Shown one piece after another: positions 60,455-61,020 of a stretch of 61,020 bases of DNA. Position numbers and translations under genes: made by a program. Position 1 is the first letter of the stretch, and each line of letters starts with the position of its first letter. The DNA comes from Amylostereum areolatum. Taxonomy: Eukaryota; Basidiomycota; Agaricomycetes; Russulales; Stereaceae. Location of the stretch: positions 1-61,020 of the forward strand of contig SAXG01000111.1 in the NCBI GenBank assembly GCA_012932865.1. Reading direction: 5' to 3'. The notes beneath the pieces were generated by a model that saw only the letters and a list, made by a program, of their open reading frames with translations, was not told the origin of the DNA and made no database searches.

Positions 60455-61020
60455 TACATCATTTCACTCTCTCGTCATACGCTGTGCTCGCCTTCTTCCC
60501 TCATTGTTTATTTTGAACGCTATCCTGTATCGTTCAACGTGTCAATGCGGGGTATGATACACAAAGATATGCAATTGTGGCGGAAGAAAACTACTCAATC
60601 ACATGGGCTTGCGAGACTACGGGCCATCGCACGATCATGAGATCGTCTGTTATCCTGTATGAGATGTCCACCACCATATATAGATGCAATGGCGATACGG
60701 ATGAGAAGCAAATGAGCAAGGGCTGGAGCAAATCCAATGATTTTGCAAGAATAACAGCTGGGTCAAGTACAACTTGCAGCAGCCAAAAGTTGCAAGTTGC
60801 CTCTCTAGCATCAGTCGTCGTGAAGGGTCTACTTGCAAGATGTTCTGTATGTATGAAGTCACGGCCATCGGGGAGGTTCTAGGGAAAGCTATTTCAGGGG
60901 TCCCGCAAAACATCTATGATTCATCAGACTATGGACGCCAGGTTTACTGCAATGTTAGGATGTTTCAAACTCAAGAAAGTGCGAGAGATGCTGACATTGG
61001 TTGTGCAGATCCAAATACTT
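60455..61020. other. window end, nothing assigned
   Basis: 3' flank of member C and sequence up to the window edge; short frames only. Confidence 0.5.

Overview
The window is nuclear DNA of a filamentous basidiomycete, most likely an Agaricomycete. The genes are dense, with many 50-65 bp GT-AG introns. The families point the same way: NACHT-WD40 NLR-like proteins, DUF6534-type seven-helix membrane proteins, GMC oxidoreductases, an AusD-like methyltransferase and F-box/LRR proteins. I saw no bacterial operons, CRISPR array, rRNA or tRNA. All identifications come from reading translations and splice sites by eye; no database was searched.

Left part (0-17 kb). An NLR-like gene (4-5716) has a duplicated 86-residue N-terminal unit, a NACHT ATPase and 15 WD40 repeats, but its frame is broken in several places. 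Next come a relic of a lysyl-tRNA synthetase 3' end (6665-6945, minus), a disordered protein with a destruction box and a securin-like EIEYMPP segment (7333-8965), a His-rich secreted or membrane protein (9689-10773, minus), a 1010-residue disordered Arg/Asp/Pro-rich protein (12234-15318, minus) and a small membrane-anchored protein (16147-16919).

Middle part (17-34 kb). A decayed GMC oxidoreductase (17164-19740, minus) and an intact 15-exon relative (31034-33606, minus) bracket a DUF6534-type gene (21730-23328), an F-box/LRR gene (23984-25657), a second DUF6534-type gene and an AusD-like methyltransferase (29771-30931). The second DUF6534 gene (28157-26043, minus) has the same 13-exon plan as the first, but a 294 bp inverted-repeat element sits inside its fifth coding exon. 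Removing the element restores the exon to exactly 150 nt, the length in the intact paralogue. The methyltransferase and the intact GMC enzyme are adjacent and convergent.

Right part (34-61 kb). This is an accessory compartment. It holds a second long inverted-repeat element, an AT-rich island, an oligopeptide-transporter relic, and a dispersed family of 120-250 bp elements whose ends carry the inverted motif GACGCACAAAAGTGAGATC; about five copies plus fragments are visible. Intact genes here include a 324-residue, five-exon gene whose C-terminus is an integrase-type HHCC zinc-binding module with no catalytic core (39562-40759). There is also a three-member family of F-box-like proteins ending in a RGIVSPWG / GGWMWxWP signature: one intronless on minus, one three-exon on plus, one frameshifted on plus. 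An F-box/LRR gene (55152-57238, minus) is broken by one extra base in a C run.

The most interesting items are the GACGCAC inverted-repeat family, the clean element insertion into the DUF6534 exon, the domesticated-integrase-like gene, and the RGIVSPWG family. Several frame breaks fall in homopolymers, so assembly error is an alternative for those; the long intact frames nearby argue that most are real decay.
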